Shown here piece by piece: positions 10,658 to 22,988 of a stretch of DNA of 64,000 nucleotides. Position numbers and translations under genes: made by a program. How positions within the stretch are numbered: position 1 is the stretch's first letter; the number at the start of each line of letters is the position of its first letter. The DNA is from Lantana camara (lineage: Eukaryota > Streptophyta > Magnoliopsida > Lamiales > Verbenaceae): contig CM074858.1 of the NCBI GenBank assembly GCA_037501455.1, positions 19,890,501 through 19,954,500 of the forward strand. The letters run 5' to 3'. The notes below the pieces were generated by a model. The model was not told the origin of the DNA, made no database searches, and saw only the letters and a list, made by a program, of their open reading frames with translations.

Positions 10658-13600
10658 TCAAGTCCGAACCGAGTCCTCAAACAACTCCGGATATAAATTC
10701 CTCATTTTCTCCTCAGTTTCCCAAGTCGATTCCTCGGATTTCTGATCCCTCCAAAGTACTCTGACCAAAGGAATCTGCCGTTTTCTCAATTCTTGCATCT
10801 TCCGGTCCTGAATTGCAACTGGATGCTTTTCTATTGTTAAATCCGTCTCTAACTGAACCTCTTCAACTGGAAGAATAGTTGCCTCATCGGGATGGTACTT
10901 GCGGAGCTGAGAAACATGGAAAACGTTGTGTATCCCGGTCAAATTCGGTGGGAGATCCAATCTGTACGCCGTTTCTCCAATTCTTTCCAAAATTTCAAAT
11001 GGCCCTAGGTATCGTGGACTGAGCTTTCCACCTTTACCTATTCGAGTGAAGCCTTTCCTTGGAGATGCCTTCAGAAAAACTCTATCCCCGACCTCAAACA
11101 CTAAGGGCCTTCTTCTCTTATCGGCGTAGCTTTTCTGTCGAGCCTGAGCTGCCCTCATTCTTTGTCTAATCGTATGAACCTTCTCAATAGTAGCAACAAT
11201 GTTTTCTTTAGGCTCGGCCCTCTCAAGCTTATTCTCTTCGGTCCATCTCCAATCCTCGATATCCCAAAACAAAGGCGACCTACACTTCCTTCCATAAAGT
11301 GCTTCATAAGGAGCCATCTTAATCGAACCCTGATAACTGTTGTTATAAGCAAATTCAACTAGAGCCAGATGCTCATCCCACTTATCCTGGAAATCCAAAG
11401 CACACGACCGAAGCATATCCTCTAAGTACTGAATTAACCTTTCAGATTGACCATCCGTTTGAGGATGCGAAGCGGTGCTAAACCTGAGCCTGGTGCCCAA
11501 ACATTTTTGGAGATTCTGCCAGAAGATCGAAGTAAACCGTGGATCCCGATCCGAAACGATACTAGCCGGAACTCCATGTAGTCTTACAATCTCTCGAACA
11601 TATAACTCGGCTAGCCTTGGAACTTTCTCGGACATCCGAACCTTGAGGAAATGGGCAGACTTAGTCAATCTGTCGACAATTACCCAAATTCCATCAAACC
11701 CTCCTTTGACTCTTGGCAAGCCGGACACGAAGTCCATAGTCACTTGCTCCCACTTCCACTCGGGAATAGGAAGTGGTTGGAGAGTTCCTCCCGGCTTCTG
11801 GTGTTCTGCCTTCACCTTTTGACACGTCAGACATCGCTTCACGAAGTTCGCGACGTCCCTTTTCATGCCATTCCACCAGAATTTCTCTTTCAGGTCCCGA
11901 TACATCTTAGTACCTCCCGGATGAATTGAATACCTCGAGCGATGTGCCTCCTCAAGTACAATCCTCTTGAGCTCTTCTGGGACACATATTCTCGCTTCGA
12001 ACCTTAACAAACCGGAATCATCTAATCCAAACTTAGAATTCGGGTCGTTCTTGGAACGAGCTACCAACCTTTGAATTTCGGCATCTGAATTCTGTGCTTC
12101 CAACAACTGCCCTTTCAAATCTGGTATTACTGTAAGATTAGCCAACCAAGTTCCCGAAACCAAGATCTCTGATCCCAAACTTGGAGAACCTGCTTCCAAA
12201 TTAGCCACACTCACTTTCCTACTCAAGGCATCGGCGACCACGTTTGCTTTACCCGGATGGTACTGAATGGTGCAATCATAAACCTCTAACAACTCCATGC
12301 AGCGCCTCTGTCTTACATTTAAATCCTTCTGAGAAAAGAGATACTTGAGGCTTTGGTGATCTGTAAATACCTCGAACGTGGTACCGTAGAGATAATGTCG
12401 CCACTTCATCAAAGCAAACACAACGGCAGCCAATTCGAGATCGTGGGTAGGGTAATTCTTCTCATGCTCCTTCAATTTCCTCGAAGCATAAGCTACCACT
12501 CTACCGTGCTGCATCAAAACACAACCAAGACCTTCTTTCGAAGCATCTGTATAAACCGCATAACCCTCGGTACCCTCGGGTAAAGTAAGAACCGGTGCTG
12601 AAGTTAATTTCACCTTCAATGTCTGAAAACTCGCCTCGCACTTATCATCCCATTCGAATTTCACTTCCTTCTTAGTCAGACGAGTCAACGGAGCGGCAAT
12701 TTTAGAAAATTCCTTAACAAATCTTCGATAGTAGCCAGCCAACCCAATAAAGCTTCTAATCTCAGAGGCATTTCTAGGTCTCTCCCAACGAAGCACGGAT
12801 TCAACCTTAGATGGATCAACCTCAATCCCATCGCCTGAAATTATATGACCCAAAAATACAACTCTATCGATCCAGAATTCGCATTTGCTGAATTTTGCGT
12901 ACAACTTGTGTTCCCTCAAAGTTTCCAAAACGATCCGAAGATGCTGAGCGTGCTCTTCAGCGGACTTAGAATACACCAGAATGTCGTCTATAAATATAAC
13001 CACGAACTTGTCAAGAAACTGCCTAAACACTCGGTGCATCATGTCCATAAATACGGCTGGAGCATTAGTTAATCCGAACGGCATGACAACGAATTCAAAA
13101 TGCCCATAGCACGTATTAAAACCAGTCTTCGGAATATCTTCCTCCCTAATACGCAGTTGGTAGTAACCCTGCCTCAAATCTAACTTGGAATAGACTTTCG
13201 AGCCTTGCAGAATATCAAATAACTCCTCGATGTGAGGCAAAGGGTATTTGTTCTTCACTGTCATCCGATTCAGCTCACGGTAATCTATACACATCCGTAA
13301 CGTCCCATCCTTCTTCTTTACAAATAGAATGGGAGCACCCCACGGAGAAGTGCTCGGGCGGATGTACCCGCAAGCCAAAAGCTCATCAAGCTGCGTTTTT
13401 AACTCCTTTAACTCTGCAGGAGCCATTCTGTAGGGAGTCTTCGAGAAAGGCTCTGCTCCGGGATAAAGGTCAATTACGAACTCGATGTCCCTATCAGGCG
13501 GTAGAGAACCCAAAGTCTCAGGGAAAACATCGATATACTCTCGCACGACCTCCGTCTCCTCAAGTTTGGCCTGATCCTTCGGTCTATTCAAAAGATAGGC

Positions 13601-15133
13601 CACGGAACCTGTCGCACCGTCCCGGACCAGTTTACTCGCCTCAACAAAAGAAATAAACGGGCTTAACTTCACCTTTTCGCCCTTAAACACCACTGAACCA
13701 AAAGAAACTTTCTTAACCCGACAATCCATCTGAGCCCCATGTTCATACAACCAATCCATACCCAAGATTACATCATACCTCTGCATCGGCATTTCAATCA
13801 AATCTGCGAGGAAAACTCGGCCTTCGAAGCTAATCGGACAACCCCGAAAAACCCTGCAAGTTACTAAACTACCACCAAGAGGGGAGCTAACCACGTAATC
13901 ATGCGCACACAAGGAAATAGGCAAGCACATAGAAGCGGCAATATCCCGGGAAATAAAGGAATGAGTGGCCCCGGGATCAAATAATGCATGTAATGTAGTG
14001 CCATGAATGCTTATAGTACCTTCGATCACGGCATTTGGGTCGATTTCCACAGTTTGCTCTTCCTCAACTCCCAATGCGTAAGCCCTAGCTTGAATTGCAG
14101 GCCTCGGGTTATCTTGCTTCTTCGGGCATGTGTTCACCATATGATCCTGTGCCCCACAAATGAAACACCTCTTATGAAGCCTAAAGCAATTATCCACGTG
14201 ATGAGGACCCTTGCAATAGGTACATTGCACTTTAGGTGGAGCCGGAAGTGCTAAGGGTCGATTCGGTTGATTGGGTCCCGCAGGTCGAGGTTGTTTATTT
14301 TGAGGCTTGGCTTGTTGAAATGTTTTAAATGCCGGCCTTTTCCCAAATTTATTAAAATTCCCCGAGTTAGACCCTTGTCCGGTATAAGTACTCTTCCTCC
14401 TCATCACAACCCGTTCTTCAACTCTTAGAGCTTTGTCCGTGACTTTCGCCCAAGTACTTGTGTTAGAAGCCTCTAGAGCATCTTTCATATCCTCCCGAAG
14501 TCCTTGGAGGAATTGAGAAGCCTTGCTTTCATCATCATTGGCAATGTTCGGGGCATAACGAGAGAGCCTTTCAAACTCGTTGATATAATCAGTGACGGAC
14601 ATACCCCCTTGTTTGAGCTCCATAAATTCTCTCACCCTTCGATTTCTTGTAGCTTTGGGAATATATTTATTCTTGAATTCACGAACAAACACCTCCCATG
14701 TGATCTCCTCCTCGGTAGCCTCTAATCTTCCTTGCAAACTTGACCACCAACTATAAGCTTGGCCCTGGATCATGGTAAGTGTGCATTGTAGCTTCTCCAT
14801 AGGCCCACACGGTATGAGATTCCATATCCGGTTAGTTTGCACGAGCCATTCTTCTGCTTGGACATCATTTCCACCCACGAAAACCGGTGGATTTTGGTTC
14901 TTAAACTCCCGGAGAGTAGCTGTCATTAGATTTCCTCCATGATTCCCAGCTGGAGGTGCATTGTTTCTTTCCTGAGCCCTTTGTTCCAAATATACCGCTA
15001 ATCTCTCCATGAAATTGCCCGGATCCATTTGGGGTGGTGGTGGTGGATTATTATCTTCCGGGTGTGGAGAATGATCTCGGTGATGACGATGTTCCGGAGA
15101 TCTATCTCGGCGGTGGTGTCTTCGGGGAGGCAT
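10658..15133 (-). CDS. Gag-Pol polyprotein of element B (1491 aa, chromovirus)
   Basis: This encodes the structural and replication proteins of a Ty3/gypsy element. In order: basic N-terminus and capsid domain (residues about 75-245), two zinc knuckles ([13 protein letters not shown] near 304-316, [14 protein letters not shown] near 323-336), aspartic protease with DPGATH at 386-391, reverse transcriptase with FIDD (Asp716, Asp717) and Asp652, RNase H (TDAS at 862-865, TDHQ at 924-927), and integrase. The integrase has an HHCC zinc domain (His1064, His1071, Cys1101, Cys1104) and catalytic Asp1134, Asp1195 and Glu1231 with DD35E spacing. A GPY/F region (about 1370-1390) and a chromodomain (about 1453-1486) follow, as in Tekay/Del elements. 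I chose the ATG at 15133 (MPPRRHH) because the gag proteins of A and E begin MPPR at the same place. An in-frame ATG at 15241 would add 36 unlike residues. Gag and Pol share one frame without a shift. The protease has Pro where Ser or Thr is usual. Confidence 0.95.
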   Translation of the reverse strand: MPPRRHHRRDRSPEHRHHRDHSPHPEDNNPPPPPQMDPGNFMERLAVYLEQRAQERNNAPPAGNHGGNLMTATLREFKNQNPPVFVGGNDVQAEEWLVQTNRIWNLIPCGPMEKLQCTLTMIQGQAYSWWSSLQGRLEATEEEITWEVFVREFKNKYIPKATRNRRVREFMELKQGGMSVTDYINEFERLSRYAPNIANDDESKASQFLQGLREDMKDALEASNTSTWAKVTDKALRVEERVVMRRKSTYTGQGSNSGNFNKFGKRPAFKTFQQAKPQNKQPRPAGPNQPNRPLALPAPPKVQCTYCKGPHHVDNCFRLHKRCFICGAQDHMVNTCPKKQDNPRPAIQARAYALGVEEEQTVEIDPNAVIEGTISIHGTTLHALFDPGATHSFISRDIAASMCLPISLCAHDYVVSSPLGGSLVTCRVFRGCPISFEGRVFLADLIEMPMQRYDVILGMDWLYEHGAQMDCRVKKVSFGSVVFKGEKVKLSPFISFVEASKLVRDGATGSVAYLLNRPKDQAKLEETEVVREYIDVFPETLGSLPPDRDIEFVIDLYPGAEPFSKTPYRMAPAELKELKTQLDELLACGYIRPSTSPWGAPILFVKKKDGTLRMCIDYRELNRMTVKNKYPLPHIEELFDILQGSKVYSKLDLRQGYYQLRIREEDIPKTGFNTCYGHFEFVVMPFGLTNAPAVFMDMMHRVFRQFLDKFVVIFIDDILVYSKSAEEHAQHLRIVLETLREHKLYAKFSKCEFWIDRVVFLGHIISGDGIEVDPSKVESVLRWERPRNASEIRSFIGLAGYYRRFVKEFSKIAAPLTRLTKKEVKFEWDDKCEASFQTLKVKLTSAPVLTLPEGTEGYAVYTDASKEGLGCVLMQHGRVVAYASRKLKEHEKNYPTHDLELAAVVFALMKWRHYLYGTTFEVFTDHQSLKYLFSQKDLNVRQRRCMELLEVYDCTIQYHPGKANVVADALSRKVSVANLEAGSPSLGSEILVSGTWLANLTVIPDLKGQLLEAQNSDAEIQRLVARSKNDPNSKFGLDDSGLLRFEARICVPEELKRIVLEEAHRSRYSIHPGGTKMYRDLKEKFWWNGMKRDVANFVKRCLTCQKVKAEHQKPGGTLQPLPIPEWKWEQVTMDFVSGLPRVKGGFDGIWVIVDRLTKSAHFLKVRMSEKVPRLAELYVREIVRLHGVPASIVSDRDPRFTSIFWQNLQKCLGTRLRFSTASHPQTDGQSERLIQYLEDMLRSCALDFQDKWDEHLALVEFAYNNSYQGSIKMAPYEALYGRKCRSPLFWDIEDWRWTEENKLERAEPKENIVATIEKVHTIRQRMRAAQARQKSYADKRRRPLVFEVGDRVFLKASPRKGFTRIGKGGKLSPRYLGPFEILERIGETAYRLDLPPNLTGIHNVFHVSQLRKYHPDEATILPVEEVQLETDLTIEKHPVAIQDRKMQELRKRQIPLVRVLWRDQKSEESTWETEEKMRNLYPELFEDSVRT

Positions 15134-15308
15134 ATTTCTACAAAGGAAAAGATTCCAATTCATATGCGTGAGGGTTAGTACATGTTCATGTACACGATTA
15201 ACAGGAAGATAACCAATAATCACATAAATGCATATAACCACGTTGTCCTAAGCCGTACGACCTAGACTCACCCGACTCGACTCTAGAGTTCCGATTTTGC
15301 AACCGAGA

Positions 15309-15320
15309 GCTCTGATACCA
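15309..15320 (-). other. Primer-binding site of B (initiator-Met tRNA)
   Basis: The minus strand reads TGGTATCAGAGC, 9 bp inside the 5' LTR end. Confidence 0.95.
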
Positions 15321-15329
15321 CTTTAAGGA

Positions 15330-18024
15330 TGTGACGCCCGGAGCGGTGGGCCACCACATCCCCCGCACTTAAACCCGAACCCACATATGAAATGGATGTC
15401 CATACATGAGTCCAAGTCTAAGCGAACGGAACCTACACTCACTCCTTAGGCTAAGCGGGGCTACAACTCGGACAGAGCGCGCAAATATAAACACATAAAT
15501 GCGGAAGCCAAAACATAAGGATCGAAAAGAGCTCTATAACTAACATTTATACCAAATACCATGGCCTCACGGCCCAAAAGATCGAGTATATACATCAAAA
15601 GCCCATAACTCTTCAAAATACGCTTCTAGCATCAAATACATCATAAGAGTAACCAAAATGCAAGAAGTATGAATGCAACTCGACCTAGACACACAAGTAC
15701 AAGACTAAGACTCGCACTTCCCCGCCTAGCTCGAAACAACCTGCACTGAAGGTGGGAAAAGAGAGGGGTCAGTCAAAACTCGACTGAGTGAGGGGGCTAA
15801 ACGCACGCCCACACCTAAATACGTAGAGAGCAAAGCATATTACAAAGGTGATAGTCATGAACTGAGGATAGGGTTTTTCATACCCAAATCATTTTCCAAA
15901 GATAACATATAATATAAAGGAAAACCTATCTCGATCCATAACCTATCAAACATAACATAAACATAAGTCCGGCGAGAACGGACTATCCCTTACTCCATCA
16001 AACATAACATAAAATCAAATTCAAATCACATCCACCCCACATCCATGGTGTATCGGGAATCAAACCCTAACACCTACATTACCAAACACATACGGGGCAG
16101 CTAACCCACGATATGCCTTCCCCGGTCATCCACCGAGGGCTCAAGATACCACGCCTTCCCAACCTCCATAGGTCGTACGTGAATACCTCAAATGAGAACG
16201 TGCACAGGGGTCATAACCGGCGACCCCGTGGTCGTCCCGGGTCTCCCTTACCCACGTCTCCGGGCCCAACAAACCAAATCAAACCAAATTCCCATCTTTC
16301 AGGGTACAACTCGCTCAAACATACCACATACGAATAACGAATTTCAAAGTATAGCTTACTTATGCCAATACTTATACCAATTTCGAAGACGTAAAGCTTA
16401 TTTCACAAAATCATAACATACCTTAAGCACTCGTATTTAATATATATATATATATACATAAGGTATATATTCGCATACGGGTAAGAAAACAACACGTAAT
16501 AGGTCTTAGGTCGCTTATCTAATACAAAGGATCCTAACCTCACCTTTGCAAAAGTTGAAGGAAGGCAAAACGGGCGAACGAACACTTAAACCTCGGGCTC
16601 ACGAACTTCCGGAAGAGGCTCTGAAACAAAAGAAGACAAGACCCGAGACTTAGACTCAATAATGTACCAAAGAAGACGCCCGGCAAAATGCATGGATCAT
16701 GTTCACAAAAATATCACAATTAAGTCATATAATTGCATAGTTATAGCACAACATATTAAATCACAATTTAGTACGCAAAACAATTAAGTTATAACAATTA
16801 ATCATGCAAAAGAGAAGCAATTAAAGTCATAAAAATGCATAATTAAAGCAAAGAGAAGTAGTAGCAGCTTCTAGGTTTTGAATTCTTCAAAGGGGAAAAT
16901 CCACCCCCATGGATTTTTCCAAAGGGGAAAATCCACCCCCATGGATTTTTCAGAAGCTACTGCCTCAAATCCACCCCCATGGATTTTTCCAAAGGGGAAA
17001 ATCCACCCCCGCGGATTTCTTTTCAAAAGAAGGGTTTCCGCCAATGGGAACGGCCGTTCCCATTCCCAGTACAACTGGGAACGGTCGTTCCCACTCTCGG
17101 TCATGAACAGTATGGCCTGGGAACGGTCGTTCCCAGTTTAAAACTGGGGCGAGAACGGCCGTTCCTGCCTGGTTCGAAAAGCTGGAACAGAATTTAACAC
17201 AGAAAACAGGGGAAGCTCGAAAAAGTGCCAAAAATGGCCAAAAACCAACCCTATAAATTGCCACAACTTCTCAAAATGCACACACAATTCAAATAAATCA
17301 TACTTAACATGTTGTCACTCAAATAGCTCAAGAAAATGGAATTAAAAGCCATGATCAAATGAATGAAAAATTTCAAGCTAGAATCATGATCATTCATAAA
17401 TGCTCACCCAACCAAAGATAAAATGCAATAAATGCAACATATATAACCTATGCAACTCATACAAGAAGCTAGGAATCAATCATCTCAAGCAAAGAGCAAG
17501 AATTCACCATTATAGCTAAACCCTTACTATTCACGTAGGGGAGCAAAGGCAAAACAAACTCACACCAAACTCAGAAATTAAACCATGGAATCGAAGAGCA
17601 TGACGAGGGGATTCCGAAACCTACCTAAGTTCGAGAAAAGACGAAGAAACGAGAGAGATATCGGCTTATGAAGTTGGATGATCAAATCTTGGGGTTTTGG
17701 CTCTCTTGCTTGGCTTGAGCTGAAAATAACGTGAGGAATGAGGGAGGAGAGAAATGGTCCAGCCTTTAAGGCTGAGCCGGTTCGGTTCACGGGTTCGGTT
17801 CAAGGTTTCCGGTTCAAATTGGTTCGGTTTAACAAATACGGATTCAAATATGGTCAACTCAAATAAAACGAATAAATCACATGCACATTCATTCAAATAA
17901 TTCATATAAGAATGAAAATTAAATAATTCAAATAAACAATTAGAATAAATATAAGATGCGTAAATAATAATTTTAAATGCGCACATACGTCATACCTGTA
18001 CGGTCTGAAAGTCGGGGTGTCACA
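15330..18024 (-). repeat. 5' LTR of element B
   Basis: It is colinear with 7935-10629 at the same length (2695 bp) and nearly identical. It acts as the promoter LTR. A splice-donor-like CTTAG/GTAGGT lies near 17619-17629 on the minus strand. The palindrome cluster is at 17046-17165, about 860-980 bp into the LTR. Confidence 0.95.
17046..17165. repeat. GC-centred palindrome cluster in B 5' LTR
   Basis: It carries the same four dyads as 9651-9770. One base differs: the last copy is preceded by CGAGAACGG instead of CGGGAACGG. Confidence 0.95.
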
Positions 18025-18377
18025 AATACGCTTCTGGATATGTTGATCATGTTACAGTTCTTGTTGATATGACAGTACACATTCTGTTCCCGTTTTACAT
18101 GTTGATCATGTTTTGGGATATGTTATACATGTTTCTGATATGTTGATATGTTACCCGAGCTTCTGTTCTCGTTTACATGTTGTCTGACAATTATTTCTGA
18201 TTATATGATATGTTTGGAGATCTTGAATCTTTGCTGACATGTTGTTATGGGAATGTGTTGTTCTCATACTTATGTGTGACTACATGAGAATGTGAATACG
18301 TGGTTACGGATTCTGTGAATCATTATATGTCATGCATCGAATATATGTATCTGAATGCTTATGAATTCAGTAACAAT
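18025..18377 (+). other. Leader of A between B and gag
   Basis: AT-rich sequence with repeated ATGTTGATATG-like words. It is the continuation of 7454-7934. No coding signal was seen. Confidence 0.6.
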
Positions 18378-21300
18378 ATGCCACCGAGAAGAGCACCCCG
18401 GAATCGTGTACCACCACTGCCACCCCAAAGAGATGTCACGCCACCCCCTGAAAGAGAAAGAACTCCGGAATTAAGGGATGTGCTACGATAATTTATGAGG
18501 GCTTGTGCACCGAGAGATAACCCTCCTAATGAAAGGTCATTGGAAAAGTTTCTGAGGATGAATCCGCCTAAGTTCTATGGAGAACCGAATGACATAAAGG
18601 CTGAGAATTGGATTACCAGTCTTGAGAAGATTTTCGAGGCTATGGAGATCTACCCAGAGGATCGTGAACGAGTTCGATATGCTACTTTTCTTATGGAAGG
18701 AGCTGCATACAATTGGTGGAAGCACGTTCAGCACATGTGGATTGAGAATAACGTTGAAGGAAGTTGGGATGAGTTTATCAGAGAGTTTCAGCAGAAGTAC
18801 ATGCCTCAAGTGACTCGTGATGCACGAGAGGCTGAGTTTATGAGTCTGGTTCAGGGAACTATGAATGTGATGGAGTATGAAGCTAGGTTTGTGAGGCTGA
18901 TCAAGTATGCGCCTCATATTCTGAATGATGAGCGTCGCAAGACGAAGAGGTTTATCGATGGACTGAAGCCTGAACTTCGGTTGGCACTTGCATCTTTGGT
19001 TATTGAGACCTACAACCAGGCGGTTGATAGAGCACTAAGGGTTGAGGCTGCACACAAGGAGATCAAGATAACTACTACCCGTCAAGGACCTTCTAACCCT
19101 AAGCCTTATCAAGGTAATAAGCGACCTTCCGGATCTTTTCCCCAAGGAACTGGAAAGAGGCCGATGGTAACACCACAGCGTCAACAGCAGAATGCTCCAC
19201 CGAAACAGCAAGCACAGAAGCAGAAAGCGCCACAGCAGTATCAGAAGGCGCCACAACAGCAGAGAGCACCTCAGCCAGGTCCAGAGGAAATTGTTTGCCG
19301 ATATTGTCACCGAACGGGACACACTGAGGAGAACTGTCGCAAGAAAGCTGGACAGTGTTTCGCGTGTGGTTCCCCTGAGCACCAGATGGATAGTTGCCCG
19401 CACAAGATCAGGAGATTTGGGGTCCAGGATAAAGGAAAAGCAGTGGTGGGTACGACGAACAAACCGGTGGTCAAAGGCAGAGCTTATGCTTTGGATGGTA
19501 AGGAGGAGGTTGATCCTTCGTCTGTTGTGGAAGGTATTGTGCACATTCTTAAAACGCCAGTTAAGGTCTTGTATGACCCTGGTGCTACGCATTCATTTGT
19601 TGCTTCTAAATTATGTGCGCATTTACAGTTTCCGCTTGAATACTTGCCATATAAATTTGAAGTGAGTTCTCCTTTGGGAACTTGGCTTGTTACGGATCAA
19701 GTATATAAACGTTGCCCTATATGTATTGGTACCCGTTGTTACCCGATGGATCTTATTGAGTTGCCGATGACAAGATACGATGTTATACTTGGTATGGATT
19801 GGTTGTCTAAGTACCGAGCTAAGTTGGATTGTTACAAGAAAGAGATCATCTTGGAAGAAGATGAAAGTGGGACATCAGAAGGGAAAGTTGAGAAGTTATC
19901 AGTGATTTCTTCGATGGAAGCTAAGAAGTTGATTCAGAAAGGAGCTATTGGATTTGTTGCTTATCTTTTGAATAGACTGAAAGATCAACTTAAGATCGAA
20001 GAAGTGGAAGTGGTGAACGAGTTCCTAGATGTGTTTCCTGAGCATTTGGATTCGTTACCTCCTGACCGAGAGTTGGAGTTTACGATCGAGACGATATCAG
20101 GAGCTGAGCCGTACTCAGAGACACCTTATAGAATGGCTCCAGCTGAATTAGATGAACTGAGAAAGCAATTGGACGAGTTGATTGAGTCTGGATATGTTCG
20201 ACCGAGCACGTCGCCGTGGGGAGCGCCTGTGCTTTTCGTTAAAAAGAAGGATGGATCATTGCGTTTATGCATTGACTATCGGGAGCTGAACAGGATGACT
20301 ATCAAGAATAAGTATCCTCTCCCTCATATCGAAGAGTTGTTGGACATACTACAAGGATCAAAGGTCTACTCCAAGTTAGATCTTAGACAAGGGTATTATC
20401 AGTTGAAGATCAGGGAAGCAGATATTCCGAAGACTGCTTTCAACAGCCGATATGGACATTATGAGTTTGTAGTAATGCCGTTTGGTTTGACGAACGCACC
20501 AGCTGCATTCATGGATATGATGCACCGTATATTCAAGCCGTTTCTTGACAAGTTTGTAGTGATCTTCATCGACGATATTTTGGTATTTTCGAAGACACCG
20601 GAGGAACATGCTGAACATCTTCGAATCGTGTTACGCACTTTGCTGGATCACAAGCTATATGCAAAGTTCAGTAAATGTGAGTTCTGGCTTGAGAGAGTTA
20701 CGTTTCTCGGACACATCATATCAGGATCTGGAATCGAAGTAGATCCCTCGAAGATCGAGACGATTATGGATTGGAAGTCACCGAAGAATCCTTCAGAAGT
20801 GAGGAGTTTTCTGGGATTAGCTGGTTACTACCGGAGGTTTGTCCAAGATTTCTCAAAGATAGCTACACCTCTCACTAAGTTGACTAAGAAAGAAGGGAAG
20901 TTTGAATGGACGGAGAAGTGTGAGCAAAGTTTTCAAAGATTGAAAGAGATGCTAACAACTGCACCCGTGTTAGCATTACCAGAAGGAAAAGAAGGATATA
21001 CTGTGAACACCGATGCTTCGAAAGAAGGACTAGGAGGAGTTTTGATGCAGAACGGGAAAGTGATTGCGTATGCATCAAGGAAACTCAAAACGCATGAAGT
21101 CAACTACCCGACACATGATTTGGAGTTAGCCGCGATAATTTTTGCTCTGGGAAAGTGGAGACATTACCTGTATGGAGTTACGTTTGAGATCTTTACTGAT
21201 CATAAGAGCCTGCGATATCTATTCACTCAGAAGGAGTTGAATATGCGACAGAGGAGATGGATGGAATTTCTGGAGGACTACGACTGCATTATTCAATACC

Positions 21301-22988
21301 ATCCAGGAAAGGCGAATGTTGTAGCAGATGCTCTAAGCAGGAAAGTTCGTTTGGCACAGATTTCTGCCAACCCCGAGGTTGAACGAAGAGAGAGAATGGA
21401 GGTGATAACTAAAGCTCGAGTCGCCAACGTTGTGATGATATCACCTTTGAAAGAACAAGTGCTGGAGGCACAGAAGAACGACGAGTGGATCAAGAAATGT
21501 CTCGAAACTAAGGAGAAAGATGATGAGACCAAGTTCAAGGTTGATGAACATGGAATATTGAGGTACAAAGGTCGAGTATGCGTACCAACTGTTTTGAGGA
21601 AAGAAATTCTCGACGAAGCGCATAAGACTAAGTACACGATACATCCCAGAGGCACTAAGATGTATCAAGATGTTAAGACATATTTCTAGTGGAACGGAAT
21701 GAAGAGAGACATAGCCAACTATGTCAAGAAGTGCTTAACTTGTCAGAAAGTTAAAGCGGAGCACCAAAAGCCGAGTGGGAAGTTGTAACCATTACCGATT
21801 CCGACTTGGAAGTGGGAGCAAATCACGATGGATTTTGTCACTGGATTACCCAAAGTCAGAGGAGGACAAGATAGTATCTGGGTGATCATTGATCGATTGA
21901 CAAAGTCAGCGCACTTTTTGCCAGTAAAGACGATGGATAAGGTCAGCACGTTGGCAAAGTTGTATCAACAAGAGATTGTTAGATTACATGGAGTCCCGAA
22001 CAGTATAGTCTCGGACAGAGATCCGAAATTCACGTCGCACTTGTGGAAAGAAATTCAGACTTTGATGGGAACGAAGTTGAACTTCAGTACTGCAGCGCAT
22101 CCTCAGACGGATGGACAATCAGAAAGGATGATCAAATACTTGGAAGATATGCTAAGAGCTTGCGCTTTAGACTTCCAGGAAAGTTGGAAGGATTGTTTAC
22201 CTCTTGTGGAGTTTGCATACAATAATAGTTATCAAGCTTCTATTAAAGCTGCTCCATATGAAGCTCTGTATGGAAGAAAATGTAGATCCCCATTGTACTG
22301 GGATTTGGATGAAGCAAGATGTACTGAGGAAGGACCGATCAGAGTGAATTCAGCTAAATGGATAAGAGAAGCGACAGAAAAGATTCAGACCATTCGCCAG
22401 AGAATGAAAGCTGCCCAGGACAGGCAGAAGAGTTATGCGGATCGACGAAGAAAGGATTTGGAATTCGCAGTGGGCGAAAAGGTATTTCTAAAGGCATCGC
22501 CAAGGAAAGGATTTTCCCGAATTGGGAAAGGTGGAAAGTTAAACCCGATATATGTTGGACCGTATGAGGTACTAGAGAGAGTCGGACCGACAGCTTACAG
22601 ATCGGATTTGCCTGTAGGTCTAACAGGAATCCACAACGTATTTCATGTATCTCAGCTTCGCAAGTGTTTCTCGGATGAGACAGAGGTTGTGCCGATGGAG
22701 GAGATACCGTTGGAACCGGATTTGACTTATGTTTTGAAGCCCGCTAAGATTCTAGACAGGAAGTTTCAAGAGTTAAGGAATAGGAAGATTCCTTTGGTTA
22801 AAGTCCTTTGGAAGGGACATGGGACAGAAGAGGCAACCTGGGAGACAGAAGAGAAAATGCAGAAGCATCACCCTGAGTTGTTTGCAGTTACAGCGGAAGA
22901 ATCTGAGGACAGATTCTCTTTAAGGAGGGGTGATTGTAACAGCCCAAAACAGGGCCTGGATGAAAACAGTAAGTTAAGGCAGTGGTAA
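18378..22988 (+). pseudogene. Gag-Pol of element A, broken by three in-frame stops
   Basis: A single frame of about 1530 codons starts at the ATG of MPPRRAPRN. It carries a capsid domain (about 18540-19060), zinc knuckles [14 protein letters not shown] and [14 protein letters not shown] (about 19300-19400), protease with DPGATH (about 19570), and RT with FIDD (about 20570). RNase H with TDAS (about 21010), integrase zinc and core domains (about 21610-22260), a GPY/F region and a chromodomain (about 22785-22880) follow. Stops interrupt it at 18489-18491 (TAA), 21687-21689 (TAG, in the integrase zinc domain) and 21786-21788 (TAA). There is no frameshift, so decay is light and all three breaks could be point changes. 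The frame runs about 50 bp into the 3' LTR before stopping. Relative to B it is a different family of the same lineage. Like B it has Pro in the protease motif. Confidence 0.93.
22918..22934 (+). other. Polypurine tract of A
   Basis: TTTAAGGAGGGGTGAT lies directly before the 3' LTR start TGTAACAGCC. Confidence 0.8.

Larger units (their letters stand above)
7935..18024 (-). mobile_element. Young, apparently intact Tekay-like gypsy element B
   Basis: Two 2695-bp LTRs flank one uninterrupted gag-pol frame on the minus strand. The target duplication AATAC is at 7930-7934 and 18025-18029. An initiator-Met primer site and a polypurine tract are in the expected places. By eye I counted only about five differences between the LTRs (for instance at about 8427/15822 and 9756/17151), so insertion was recent. 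It lies in the leader of A in opposite orientation. It is the only element in the window that keeps every recognisable coding domain and cis signal. Confidence 0.97.

Noticed and set aside
16113..16416. Duplicate small open frames identical to those at 8718-9021
   Set aside because: They are the same positions in the two B LTRs. LTR identity explains their conservation.
19035..19592. Leu/Ser-rich minus-strand frame of 185 codons
   Set aside because: It is antisense to the zinc-knuckle and protease region of A gag-pol.
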